The notes under the pieces were generated by a model. It worked only from the letters and a program-made list of their open reading frames with translations. It was not told the origin of the DNA and ran no database searches. 64,000 nt of DNA from NCBI GenBank assembly GCA_934316845.1, contig CAKRDZ010000003.1, positions 1 to 64,000 of the forward strand, written 5' to 3'. Positions 43,401 to 51,501 of the stretch are shown piece by piece (the first letter of the stretch is position 1; every line of letters starts with the position of its first letter). The DNA comes from an uncultured Eubacterium sp. (GTDB lineage: Bacteria > Bacillota > Clostridia > Lachnospirales > Lachnospiraceae). Position numbers and translations under genes: made by a program.

Positions 43401-44090
43401 ACAGCAGCGCCAATAACAACGGCAGCTCCAGCAACGGCAGTGCCAAGTATAGCGCCAATAACAACAGCAGCGCCAGAGACAAGAGACCCTGAAGCCACAG
43501 AATCTCCTACACCAGCAACAGCAGCGCCAAGTAAAGAGCCTAGTGCAGAGCCAACAGAAGCGCCAATAACAACGGCAGCTCCAAGTGCAGAGCCATCTGC
43601 AGCTTCAAGTGAAACTTCAAGTGCGGAGACACCTGAGATTAATGTTGTGTTGACAAATGATAATGTATTGTGCCATGGTGATGTTCCAACACAGGAAGTT
43701 ACAGTAAATGATGACGACAGCGTTTCCTATACTTCCAGCAACAAATATGGTGGTGGATTCATCTTCAAAACAGAAGGTCTTGATGTTACAGACTATGCTA
43801 AAGCAGTTGTTAAGGTAAAAGCAACTACGGAAGTTGCGAGTGATGTTATAGTAAACTTAAGAGGTATGACTGGTACATCTTTCTGGTCTGGAACAACGGT
43901 ATTTGAAAAATATTCAAGTCTTTCTGGTGAACCAGATGAAGACGGTTACTATACAGTTACCTTTGATTTAAGTGCTGTAACTGGTGCTGTTGATGGAATT
44001 GGTGTTCTTGTAAATGCCTATGATGAAAAATGGAGGGATAACTCTGTTACTCTTACAATCAAATCCATTAAGTTGATTCCAGCAGAATAA
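40470..44090 (+). CDS. Secreted modular protein: two BIG2-type Ig domains and several carbohydrate-binding-type modules
   Basis: 1206 residues from the ATG at 40470, 7 bases after GGAGG. A signal peptide ('TCSLVLAAALTLGLCTTGQTA') is followed by two Ig-like BIG2 domains at about 30-210. A Thr/Ala/Pro linker ('PKTAAPVTE' repeats) spans about 220-350. Three or four beta-sandwich modules follow, separated by more such linkers ('AAPSKEPSAEPTAAP' at about 925-1050). Modules at about 350-510 and 780-920 are related to each other ('YPFYRGSYLGR' and 'YPFYDGSCTDR', each after a 'SWW' motif), so there was internal duplication. It may bind polysaccharide at the cell surface. No catalytic domain or sortase motif was seen. 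Confidence 0.8.
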   Translation: MRQFKKTCSLVLAAALTLGLCTTGQTADMKAKKKSAKVSYVKVTNVRDGKLKIQKGKSFRLKTAIKVSPNKKKNRKLKFSSSNKKVIFVSSKGKIKAKKSGKAKITVKSVADPKKKAVISVTVTKDILVKSISLNKTNVVTDENNEDGIQLSVTKILPANAKNKDVEWDTSDDDIADVDDDGLVNINGAGTVTITCFAADDGGASATCKIKVKEVDGESDDASEAPVPAVPDAPAADPIEEPKTAAPVTEVPKTAAPVTEEPKTAAPVTEAPTTDAPATVAPATEAPETAIPEPAAPSSATPISSNEPSESVEPDIPAPIESDTPDVPDETATPEPVSDSYTVTPEMFDEEMSDISSKDISVCKDANGREYMQIKFSKRNQYAFFKLPEPIDLSDYKNVQIVANVPGQLMFCTFDETLDKQTASWWTKSQFVTYPFYRGSYLGRLEDGTAAGVMGIERQIYALSSIKRNDTGLPATYVAIGTVSKPTDDYDFDEVVYDIHSIKFFNEDQDDDWQVTTSPAPSKMPATEAPTTTPRVYDENLADQSVSLDAEHLSPWSTNGDYGQVKFNSDGSVTFSSQPTAYAKDDDGNVTDKVKPVSVYNNGCSFYIGEDADTRTDLSDYHYVAIRLKTKTDAHDVKIMTWAGSDDADNFWEKSDTWGNTTAVVDNADGSSTYIYDVVTLFGKKANKAKAIGFTLKSNKEGTTGNDDGDEEAKEAEVYSITFTNKLLSADPILSPSDAPDPVSSPSAAPEPTATPVIETVAMNLSAASSTLQSDVTPVDGVIPFTKQYQSVFYDIPEDINLAQVTQVIIKADVPDQLGFTLWNNTLDQSAKSWWSSKSFTAFVTYPFYDGSCTDRKADGAFGGEQGEETLTYDIAPNWTVAGNGGYFSIASNQKVEEGDVYKVLSVELVIDHSKAKIDSVVDPTPATAAPITTAVPATAAPSKEPSAEPTAAPSIEPSTEPATAAPITTAAPSAEPTAAPITTAAPATAVPSIAPITTAAPETRDPEATESPTPATAAPSKEPSAEPTEAPITTAAPSAEPSAASSETSSAETPEINVVLTNDNVLCHGDVPTQEVTVNDDDSVSYTSSNKYGGGFIFKTEGLDVTDYAKAVVKVKATTEVASDVIVNLRGMTGTSFWSGTTVFEKYSSLSGEPDEDGYYTVTFDLSAVTGAVDGIGVLVNAYDEKWRDNSVTLTIKSIKLIPAE
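43226..43620 (+). repeat. Low-complexity repeat coding for Ala/Pro/Thr/Ser/Glu linker
   Basis: Imperfect reiterations of CCAGCAACAGCAGCGCCAAT and related words encode ATAAP, ITTAAP, SAEPTAAP and SKEPSAEP. It is the longest linker in the secreted modular protein and is prone to length change. Confidence 0.85.
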
Positions 44091-44139
44091 TTTAATTCAT
44101 TAGCGGAATACCATTTTACTAAGTGATTAACCAAAGGGA

Positions 44140-44168
44140 GCTGCCACACGATATTTTCGTGTGACAGC
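44140..44168 (+). terminator. Hairpin after the modular protein gene
   Basis: GCTG-CACACGA pairs with TCGTGTG-CAGC with one mismatch around TATTT. It lacks a clear T-run, so its strength is uncertain. Confidence 0.5.
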
Positions 44169-44301
44169 CCCGTGGCTTATGCTGAATGATTTAGAAAAAA
44201 TGCAATGCAATGACATCCCAGTACCCTCGTAATATGTAGCCTCCAAGACTGTAAAAATATGTAAAATACAAGACTTTTTCTGTAAAAATGAAAACATTGG
44301 A

Positions 44302-44336
44302 AAAAAAATCGGATATTTATGTGGTAGGATAAAGGA
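44302..44336 (+). promoter_or_regulatory. Shared promoter-like element, copy 2
   Basis: GGAAAAAAAATCGGATATTTATGTGGTAGGATAAAG matches copies 1 and 3 almost base for base, at nearly the same distance from the AAGGAGG site as copy 3. Confidence 0.6.
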
Positions 44337-44364
44337 AATGTTTTAAAACAAGGAGGAAATGAAC

Positions 44365-46371
44365 ATGAAAAAAAGAAAACAAATGGTGGCACTGTTTGTT
44401 GCGGCGAGCATATGTGTCGGAATTGTATCATCATCCGCAGCACAGGCAGCACCGAAGATTAAATTAAGCACAAAGAGTATGACACTCAAGGTTGGACAGA
44501 CCAGAAAACTGCTGGTAAAGAAAAGTAAAAAAGCAGCCAAATGGTCTGTTGTATCAGGTAAAAAAGTGATACAGTTGAAAAACAAAAAGAAGAACAGTGT
44601 AAAAATTGTCGGTGTGAAAAAGGGAACTGCAAAAGTACAGGCAAAAATTGGAAAAACAAAATATTTTTGTAAAGTGACGGTAAAAGAAACAAAGAATAAG
44701 CAGCCACAAAAAACACCGGCTCCGGTAGTTACAAACCAGCCTGTAGTGAACAACCCATCGATAATTGCAACGTCAAATCCGAATAGTTCTACTCCTGCAC
44801 CGGACAGCATAGTCAATAAACTTCCGGAGAATATTAATGAAGAAGACCTTCAAGGAGCGAAAGAGTGGGGCGACAACTTCCGATTGAGAGACAATACGGA
44901 GTTTGGTGTTTCTCACTGGGAACAATCAGACAGTAATGAGATAGAAATTGAGCTGGAGGACGGTATGCAAAGTTTGAAAGAGGCGGTGCCCGATCCGGCA
45001 GCATGCATTCATGAGGTTTTATTATGTGGGACGGAGATATATGAAGTTCTTATACGAGATGTTTCATCATCTGTGGAATCGACTTCAGACGGAACAGACG
45101 GAGTCTACTACACTTTCAAACTTTATTTTTATAAAGATGGAGTCTGGTATTGCGAAAATATGGTAATGAGAGCTACTTTACATACAGAGGAAGTGCAGGG
45201 AACAATTTTTAACAGAGGAGAAAAACTGTCACAAACAGAATTTAGTTATTTAGTATTTGCAAGGAAAGATGGTTTGGGGCGTCTAAATTATTGCAAGCAA
45301 TATGATGGAGAAACTTTTGTGATTAAGTTACCAGCGCAAACCTATGATGTATTTGTGCAGATGGCAGGTGTTGAGGATTATAATTATATCCCGATAGGAA
45401 CGGTAACGGTAGAAAAAGGCGTGGTTAATAAACCATCTCTGAAGATGAATATTATCAGTATTAGCGGAAAGATAACCCAAAATGGTAATAAACTGGAAGA
45501 AAAGTGCAGGGTCTGGGTTACCAATGAAAAAGACGATAGAGGGTATTCTTATCAAACAGATGCGGATGGAAATTATAAGGCGATGCTGCCGGAAGGAGAT
45601 TACAAGGTGGAAGTTCGAGTGGGAATGGGGGACGCATATTGTGGAGAATTACAAGTGTCTGGGACAGAGAGCGAAATAAATAAAGATTTTGATGTAGAGG
45701 TAAAGAGTCTTATGCTCGATCAACAGCAGAACTTCACGATGACGAAAGATGGAAAGTCTACGCTGTTCAAGTTTACTCCGACAGAGACAGCAGTGTATGA
45801 GTGGAATATGCTTGGAAATGGGAAGGACGGGAAATATGACTGGTGTATCCGTTATGAAATATCGGATGTGAGTACATCAATGGGTTCATGGAGATACTTG
45901 TATGCAGAAGATAAGGATAAATGGAGCCAGATTACAGATGAGGTTCTGCTGGAAGGGGTAACGTATTGGATGAGTATTGAAGGTAAGGAACTGACAAGCG
46001 ACATGAGTGTAGCATTGAAACTTACAAAGTCTGACAAGTCGGAAATTATCAATTTAGATCAGACAAAAACATGGACTCAGACAGGTAGTGCAAGTATTTA
46101 TTATTATGCATTTACTGCTCCCGAAGATGGTACATATCGATTTTCCGGAACTGCCTCGCAGAAAGAAACCTTGGAGGACTGGAATTCTGTGCGATGCCAA
46201 TTATATGGTATAGATGTGAAAGAGAGTGATATATATAATTTCGATGCGGAAACAAAGAAAGGAACCTTGCAAAAAGATGTAGAATTAAAAAAAGGTAATG
46301 TTGTCATTGCGGAAGTATATGTAAATGCTTATACTATGAGCGGTGATTTTACCATCACCAAGGTACAATAA
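44365..46371 (+). CDS. Secreted Ig-like protein, tandem paralogue 1
   Basis: 668 residues from the ATG at 44365; AAGGAGG at 44350-44356 favours it over the ATG at 44359. A signal peptide ('MVALFVAASICVGIVSSSAAQA') is followed by a lysine-rich BIG2-like domain at about 30-110 ('LSTKSMTLKVGQTRKLLVKK'), a short Pro/Thr linker and a middle part of unknown fold. A carboxypeptidase-regulatory-like Ig domain lies at about 370-440 ('YSYQTDADGNYKAMLPEGDYKVEV'). The C-terminus has two pre-peptidase-like beta modules ('FKFTPTETAVYEWNM', 'YYYAFTAPEDGTYRFSG'). There is no catalytic motif. The next gene is its close paralogue. Confidence 0.8.
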   Translation: MKKRKQMVALFVAASICVGIVSSSAAQAAPKIKLSTKSMTLKVGQTRKLLVKKSKKAAKWSVVSGKKVIQLKNKKKNSVKIVGVKKGTAKVQAKIGKTKYFCKVTVKETKNKQPQKTPAPVVTNQPVVNNPSIIATSNPNSSTPAPDSIVNKLPENINEEDLQGAKEWGDNFRLRDNTEFGVSHWEQSDSNEIEIELEDGMQSLKEAVPDPAACIHEVLLCGTEIYEVLIRDVSSSVESTSDGTDGVYYTFKLYFYKDGVWYCENMVMRATLHTEEVQGTIFNRGEKLSQTEFSYLVFARKDGLGRLNYCKQYDGETFVIKLPAQTYDVFVQMAGVEDYNYIPIGTVTVEKGVVNKPSLKMNIISISGKITQNGNKLEEKCRVWVTNEKDDRGYSYQTDADGNYKAMLPEGDYKVEVRVGMGDAYCGELQVSGTESEINKDFDVEVKSLMLDQQQNFTMTKDGKSTLFKFTPTETAVYEWNMLGNGKDGKYDWCIRYEISDVSTSMGSWRYLYAEDKDKWSQITDEVLLEGVTYWMSIEGKELTSDMSVALKLTKSDKSEIINLDQTKTWTQTGSASIYYYAFTAPEDGTYRFSGTASQKETLEDWNSVRCQLYGIDVKESDIYNFDAETKKGTLQKDVELKKGNVVIAEVYVNAYTMSGDFTITKVQ

Positions 46372-46463
46372 TGGAGCTTTTCCCCTCTTGTGCTTAGCAA
46401 ATTTATAAAAATATGTAAAGTACAAGGGGGGTTTTACGTAAAAGTGAAAAAATCGGAAAAAAA

Positions 46464-46495
46464 ATCGGACATTTATGTGGTAGGATAAAAGAAAT
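46464..46495 (+). promoter_or_regulatory. Shared promoter-like element, copy 3
   Basis: AAAAAAAATCGGACATTTAT followed by GTGGTAGGATAAAAG. The duplicated segment with copy 2 also includes the ribosome site and start region. Confidence 0.6.
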
Positions 46496-46520
46496 GTTTT
46501 AAAACAAGGAGGAAATGAAC

Positions 46521-48884
46521 ATGAAAAAAAGGAAACAAATGGTGGCACTGTTTGTTGCGGCGAGCATGTGTGTCGGTATTGTATCTTCATCGTCAGCACA
46601 GGCAGCTCCGAAGATTAAATTAAGCACAAAGAGTATGACACTCAAGGTTGGACAGACCAGAAAACTGCTGGTAAAGAAAAGTAAAAAAGCAGCCAAATGG
46701 TCTGTTGTATCAGGTAAAAAAGTGATACAGTTGAAAAACAAAAAGAAGAACAGTGTAAAAATTGTCGGTGTGAAAAAGGGAACTGCAAAAGTACAGGCAA
46801 AAATTGGAAAAACAAAATACTTTTGTAAAGTGAAGGTAAAAGAAACAAAGAATAAGCAGCCACAAAACACGCCGGCTCCGGTAGTTACAAATCAGCCTGT
46901 AGTTTCGAGTGCACCTGTAGTGAACAACCCATCGGTAATTGCAACGTCAAATCCGAATGTTTCAGCGAAGGAAAAATACTGGGACAAATATATTACATTT
47001 TCCATGGTAACCACAGAAGGGGAAAATTGCTACCGGCGAGGTTCCAGTGATCATTTGGTTTATGAATGCAGTCAGGGCGAAACTGTGAAAGATCGGATCC
47101 CGGATTTATACAAACGTAAATTTTATGTGTATCCAGATGCGGGTGAACCAAGTGAAACAGTAATATCCAATGTTATATGGCACGATGAACCGTATCGTTC
47201 CGATGGAAGTGATGGGGGATATTATTCGTTTGAATTACATTTTATATGGAAGGGAATATCGTATTATCGTACATGTACACTGAGTGCGACGTACAGCAGC
47301 AATCCGGCTCCTACGCAGGCACCTGGAAGCATAATCAATAAACTTCCGGAGAACATTAATGAAGAAGACCTTCAGGAAGCGAAAAAGTGGGATTACTATT
47401 TCCGATTAAGAGACAATACGGAGTTTGGAGTTTCTCACTGGGAACAGCCAAACAATAATACGATAGAAATTGAGCTGGAGGATGGGATGCAAAGTTTGAA
47501 AGAGGCGGTGCCTGATCCGGCAGCCTGTATTAAAGAGATAGCATTCAGCTCGATGAATACGGCAGAGGTTCTTGTCCGGGATGTTTCCTCATCAGTGGAA
47601 TCGACTTCAAACGGAACAGATGGACTTTATTACAATTTCAAACTTTATTTTTATAGCAATGAAACCTGGTATTGTGAAAATATGGTAATGAGAGCTGTTT
47701 CGCATAAGGAAGAAGTGCAGGGAACGATTTTTGTTGGAGGTAAAAAACTGTCAGAAACAGAATTTGGTTATTTAGGATTTGTAAGTAAGGATAATTCTGG
47801 GCGTTGCTATTATAGCAGCCAATATGATGGAGAAACTTTTGCAATCAGGGTACCGGCAGGAACTTATGATGTAGGTGTAAGTGTGCAGATGGCAGGGTAT
47901 GATAATTTTATTCCGACAGGAACGGTAACGGTAGAAAAAGGTGTGGTTAACAATCTATCTCTGAGGATGATTATTACCGGTGTTAGCGGAAAGGTAACCC
48001 AAAATGGTGCTAAACCGGAACAATCGTGCACGATCTATTTTATCAATAAGGAAGCCGGTGATTCAATAATCTCTTATCAAACAGATGCGGATGGAAATTA
48101 TAAGACGATGCTGCCGGAAGGAGATTACAAGGTGGAAGTTCAAGTGGGAATGGGGAAAGCATATTGTGGAGAATTACAAGTGTCTGGAACAGAGAGCGAA
48201 ATAAATAAAGATTTTGATGTAGAGGTAAAGAATCTTACGTTCGATCAACAGCAGAACTTCACGATGACAAAAGATGGAAAGTCTACGTTGTTCAAGTTTA
48301 CACCGACAGAGACAGCAGTGTATGAGTGGAGTATGCTTGGAAATGGAAAGGACGGGAAATATGACTGGTGTATCGGTTATAAAGGTTTTTCAGGTTCATC
48401 AGGACACTTGTATGCAGATGATAAGGATAAATGGAGCTGTATTACAGATCAGGTTCTGATAGAAGGGGTAACGTATTGGATGAGTATTGAAGGTAGTGAA
48501 CTGGCAAGTGACATGAGTGTGGCATTGAAACTCACAAAGTCTGACGAGACGGAAATTATCAATTTGGACCAGTCAAAAACATGGGATCAGACATCAAGTG
48601 GTGTCAATACTTATTATTATGCATTTACCGCTCCCGAAGATGGTACATATCGATTTTCCGGAACTGCCTCGCAGAAAGAAACCTCGGAGAACTGGAATTC
48701 TGTGCAATGTCTATTATATGGTATAGATGTGGAAGAGAGTGATTCATATAATTTCGATGCGGAAACAAAGAAAGGAACCTTGCAAAAAGATGTAGAATTA
48801 AAAAAAGGTAGTGTTGTCATTGTGAAAGTATATGTAAATGCTTATACTATGAGCGGTGATTTTACCATCACCAAGGTACAATAA
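46521..48884 (+). CDS. Secreted Ig-like protein, tandem paralogue 2 with an extra domain
   Basis: 787 residues from the ATG at 46521, with the same AAGGAGG spacing as paralogue 1. The signal peptide and BIG2 domain are almost identical to paralogue 1. An additional module of about 115 residues sits at about 150-265 ('YWDKYITFSMVTTEGENCY' to 'YRTCTLSATYSSNPAPT') that paralogue 1 lacks. The remainder aligns module by module. The much higher identity at the N-terminus and C-terminus than in the middle suggests gene conversion or positive selection in the exposed part. Confidence 0.8.
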   Translation: MKKRKQMVALFVAASMCVGIVSSSSAQAAPKIKLSTKSMTLKVGQTRKLLVKKSKKAAKWSVVSGKKVIQLKNKKKNSVKIVGVKKGTAKVQAKIGKTKYFCKVKVKETKNKQPQNTPAPVVTNQPVVSSAPVVNNPSVIATSNPNVSAKEKYWDKYITFSMVTTEGENCYRRGSSDHLVYECSQGETVKDRIPDLYKRKFYVYPDAGEPSETVISNVIWHDEPYRSDGSDGGYYSFELHFIWKGISYYRTCTLSATYSSNPAPTQAPGSIINKLPENINEEDLQEAKKWDYYFRLRDNTEFGVSHWEQPNNNTIEIELEDGMQSLKEAVPDPAACIKEIAFSSMNTAEVLVRDVSSSVESTSNGTDGLYYNFKLYFYSNETWYCENMVMRAVSHKEEVQGTIFVGGKKLSETEFGYLGFVSKDNSGRCYYSSQYDGETFAIRVPAGTYDVGVSVQMAGYDNFIPTGTVTVEKGVVNNLSLRMIITGVSGKVTQNGAKPEQSCTIYFINKEAGDSIISYQTDADGNYKTMLPEGDYKVEVQVGMGKAYCGELQVSGTESEINKDFDVEVKNLTFDQQQNFTMTKDGKSTLFKFTPTETAVYEWSMLGNGKDGKYDWCIGYKGFSGSSGHLYADDKDKWSCITDQVLIEGVTYWMSIEGSELASDMSVALKLTKSDETEIINLDQSKTWDQTSSGVNTYYYAFTAPEDGTYRFSGTASQKETSENWNSVQCLLYGIDVEESDSYNFDAETKKGTLQKDVELKKGSVVIVKVYVNAYTMSGDFTITKVQ

Positions 48885-48909
48885 TTCAGCCTTTCCTCTC
48901 TTTTGCTTT

Positions 48910-49200
48910 GTAAATATTTTTGGACAAAATGCTGAAAAAGCGAAAGCGATCGGTTTTACTTTCAAATGTCCGGATGCGTCTGGTTCGGACTCCGGTCTGG
49001 GAGTAGCAAGGGAAGCGACGTTGTATTCGATCATATTTACGAATACCATTCCGGAAGCGGTTAAGGAGGAGAAAGTTTCAGATATAGAGACGGCAAGTCT
49101 TGACATTTCAAAAGTAACATCGGATTTTCCATTCGATGTTACGGCTGCGGGTCATGATGAAGTAGAAGCGGTAGATGAAGTGGTAGAACCTTCTGAATAA
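48910..49200 (+). pseudogene. Truncated remnant of a modular surface protein
   Basis: The frame from about 48910 reads 'VNIFGQNAEKAKAIGFTFK', then 'AREATLYSIIFTNTI', then 'DIETASLDISKVTSDFPFDV' to a stop at 49200. These match the modular protein of 40470-44090 ('GKKANKAKAIGFTLKS', 'EAEVYSITFTNKL', 'VIETVAMNLSAASSTLQSDV') in the same order. It has no signal, start or ribosome site and begins right after paralogue 2. It is best read as the 3' end of a gene destroyed when the tandem pair expanded. Confidence 0.7.
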
Positions 49201-49216
49201 CTGGAAGGATAAAGGA

Positions 49217-49266
49217 AAAGGAGGCAGTCTGAAAAGCGGGTATGGCTGACAGGCTGCCTTTTTTGT
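49217..49266 (+). terminator. Terminator after the surface-protein cluster
   Basis: GGCAG-CTG pairs with CAG-CTGCC, followed by TTTTTTG. Confidence 0.8.
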
Positions 49267-49388
49267 TTCCATTTAAAAGGTGTTCTGTCTGGTTATTTTC
49301 ACTTGCTCCCGCAAACCCCATTGACTTTTCTTCCTCAAATAGGTATAATCACAAGTAGGAAAACGACGAAAAAAGGGGACTAGTACCT

Positions 49389-50342
49389 ATGAATTATAAA
49401 ACCACAGTATTTTTATCCATTGCGCTTGGCGCGGTGCTTCTGATCGCAGCGATCGCAGGGATGCGTTATATGAATCCGGCACCGGAAGGTTATCGCAGCA
49501 GTTTTGAGACGGCGAAAGAACAGGCGACACCGCAGCCGACGCAGGCGGCGACGCCAAAGCCGACAGAAGAGCCGTTTACCGGCTTTTATGACACGGAGGC
49601 GATGACGTTAAAAGAGCGGATTCATACGCCCGAAGGATTTCACCGGGAAGAAGTGGATGAGAACAGTTTTGCCGCGTTTTTGGAAAATTATGCTTTGTAT
49701 AAAGATGGAAAAAAAGTGAAATTGTACGATAAGTCATTGAAGCAGAATCAGGATGCACACGTTGCGGTATTAAAGATGAAACTCGTAGAGGGCGATTTAC
49801 AGCAGTGTGCCGATTCCATTATCCGTTTATATGCAGAATATTTTTACCAAAATAAAATGTATGATAAGATGAATTTCCATCTTGTCAATGGATTTGCCTG
49901 TGAGTTCAGCAAATGGGCAGAGGGGATGCGTGTGGCTGTTTCTGGTTCATCAACGACATGGACACAGAGTGCGTCAGCCAATGACGATGAGACAGTTTTT
50001 GAAAAATATCTTCGCTTTGTGTTTGCATATGCCAGCACGATCTCATTGAGCGATGAGTCTAAGAAGATAAAGAAAACAGAGATTCAGGCAGGAGATATTT
50101 TTGTGCAGGGCGGAAGTCCGGGACATGCGGTTATGGTACTGGATGTGTGTACGGACGACAACGGACGGAAAGCATTTTTGCTTGGACAGGGATTTATGCC
50201 GGCACAGCAGTTTCATGTGCTGAAAAATCCGCTGCATGAAGACGATCCGTGGTATTATGTGGATGAACTTACCTATCCGCTCCAGACGCCGGAGTATACG
50301 TTTAAAAAAGGGAGTTTGAAACGCCCGGAATGTATGCAGTAA
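49389..50342 (+). CDS. DUF4846 protein, membrane-anchored
   Basis: 317 residues. One N-terminal membrane helix lies at about 6-28, followed by a Thr/Pro/Gln linker. The globular part (about 75-317) has 'VDENSFAAFLENYALYKDG', 'DAHVAVLKMKL', 'QCADSIIRLYAEYFY', 'GSPGHAVMVLDV' and 'PLHEDDPWYY', the DUF4846 pattern. Its Cys-poor, His-containing core recalls NlpC-type folds ('GGSPGHAVMVLDV' like a His-strand). No function is established. GGGGAC precedes the ATG. Confidence 0.85.
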   Translation: MNYKTTVFLSIALGAVLLIAAIAGMRYMNPAPEGYRSSFETAKEQATPQPTQAATPKPTEEPFTGFYDTEAMTLKERIHTPEGFHREEVDENSFAAFLENYALYKDGKKVKLYDKSLKQNQDAHVAVLKMKLVEGDLQQCADSIIRLYAEYFYQNKMYDKMNFHLVNGFACEFSKWAEGMRVAVSGSSTTWTQSASANDDETVFEKYLRFVFAYASTISLSDESKKIKKTEIQAGDIFVQGGSPGHAVMVLDVCTDDNGRKAFLLGQGFMPAQQFHVLKNPLHEDDPWYYVDELTYPLQTPEYTFKKGSLKRPECMQ

Positions 50343-50361
50343 TATTTTCGTGGAAAAGGAC

Positions 50362-50389
50362 TTGATTTTTTTTGAAAATGCGTTATAAT
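50362..50389 (+). promoter_or_regulatory. Promoter of the 39-residue membrane protein gene
   Basis: TTGATT (50362-50367), 16-base spacer, perfect TATAAT (50384-50389). Confidence 0.7.
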
Positions 50390-50430
50390 AAATAGTGCAA
50401 GTTCAAAATCCAAGAGAAAGGATGAGGGGC

Positions 50431-50550
50431 ATGGTATTACTTGGAGTCGGCGTAGGAGTCGCTATTATAGCAGTGGTAATTGTTGTTGGGGCAGTTTCTG
50501 CGATTGTAGCTGCTGCAAAAGATTCATTAAAAGACGATGACGAGATGTAA
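50431..50550 (+). CDS. Small membrane protein, 39 residues
   Basis: The ATG at 50431 follows GGATGAGGGGC. The peptide is MVLLGVGVGVAIIAVVIVVG, a single hydrophobic helix, followed by 'AVSAIVAAAKDSLKDDDEM', a charged acidic tail. It has its own good promoter and lies just before tRNA-Pro. Peptides of this shape include type I-toxin-like and small regulatory membrane proteins; nothing specific can be assigned. Confidence 0.65.
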   Translation: MVLLGVGVGVAIIAVVIVVGAVSAIVAAAKDSLKDDDEM

Positions 50551-50589
50551 CGCCTGTTATTGATTTTTGACTGGATGGAGGATAAGAGA

Positions 50590-50664
50590 CGGGGTATGGC
50601 TCAGCTTGGCTAGAGCGCATCGTTCGGGACGATGAGGTCGCAGGTTCGAATCCTGTTACCCCGA
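50590..50664 (+). tRNA. tRNA-Pro (anticodon CGG)
   Basis: A complete cloverleaf: acceptor CGGGGTA/TACCCCG, D-stem GCTC/GAGC, anticodon stem CATCG/CGATG with loop TTCGGGA, T-stem GCAGG/CCTGT with TTCGAAT, discriminator A. The C1 start is typical of tRNA-Pro. CCA is not encoded. No integrated element follows it. Confidence 0.95.
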
Positions 50665-50675
50665 TGATTAGGAAG

Positions 50676-50729
50676 GAGAAGCTACGAAGCGGCAGATGTC
50701 ACATCAGCTGCCGGTTGGCTTCTCTTTTT
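50676..50729 (+). terminator. Terminator of tRNA-Pro
   Basis: GAGAAGC pairs with GCTTCTC, enclosing a second stem CGGCAG/CTGCCG, followed by TTTTT. Confidence 0.9.
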
Positions 50730-50763
50730 GTAACACGAGAGTCTGGAAAGGAAGGATTGGGAT

Positions 50764-51474
50764 ATGATTTCAAAACGATGGATGCAGAGAGTCTTTACCG
50801 TTGCGGTCGTCTGTGTCAGTTGTTCCCTTTTTTTCTGCAGTGAGATCTGCAGGGCAAAGACAGCGGCGAAAACGACGAAAGTGCATACCTATAAAGATGG
50901 TTTTACGTACCAGAAACTGGATTCGGAAATCATCGCGCGGATGCGTGGAAAATCTTATAAAAAAGGGGCAAAGATCCCGCTCAGTCAGCTCCGGTATCTC
51001 AAGATCCGTTATATTGATTTTGATGGAATGGAGCAGCAAGGGGAGATGGTGGTTCATAAAAAGATCGCCAAAGCAACCTGTAAAGTATTTTACGAATTGT
51101 ATCAGATAAAGTATCCGATTGCCCGGATGCAGCTGGTGGACGAATACGATGCCGATGACGAGGCATCGATGGCGGCAAACAATACGTCCGCCTTTAATTA
51201 CCGCAAAGTGGCAAATTCTTCCAAAATGTCCAAGCATAGCCAGGGACTTGCCATTGACATCAATCCAAGGATCAACCCTTACATTACCAAGTATGGCATC
51301 GCGCCGGCAAACAGCAAGGTGTACCGTAACCGGGATGCGGCGACATGCCGCGGCAAATACCGGGATCATATGATCCACCGGGGAGATGAGGTGTACCGCA
51401 TTTTCAAAAAATATGGGTTTTCCTGGGGCGGTGACTGGAAACATTCCAAAGATTACCAGCATTTTGAAAGATAG
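50764..51474 (+). CDS. Secreted D-alanyl-D-alanine carboxypeptidase-like M15 peptidase
   Basis: 236 residues. An N-terminal signal helix is present ('VAVVCVSCSLFFCSEICRA'). The C-terminal M15 core has 'SKHSQGLAIDINPRINPY' (His and Asp zinc ligands) and 'GGDWKHSKDYQHFER' (final His ligand). It trims peptidoglycan stems or cross-links. It is preceded by GGAAAGGAAGG and has its own transcription unit after the tRNA terminator. Confidence 0.9.
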   Translation: MISKRWMQRVFTVAVVCVSCSLFFCSEICRAKTAAKTTKVHTYKDGFTYQKLDSEIIARMRGKSYKKGAKIPLSQLRYLKIRYIDFDGMEQQGEMVVHKKIAKATCKVFYELYQIKYPIARMQLVDEYDADDEASMAANNTSAFNYRKVANSSKMSKHSQGLAIDINPRINPYITKYGIAPANSKVYRNRDAATCRGKYRDHMIHRGDEVYRIFKKYGFSWGGDWKHSKDYQHFER

Positions 51475-51501
51475 GAAGTTTTAGAAAGAAGGTGTATCCT
51501 T

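Noticed and set aside
50590..50664. tRNA-Pro as integration site of an element
   Set aside because: Ordinary genes with own terminator follow; no integrase and no direct repeat of the tRNA 3' end was seen.
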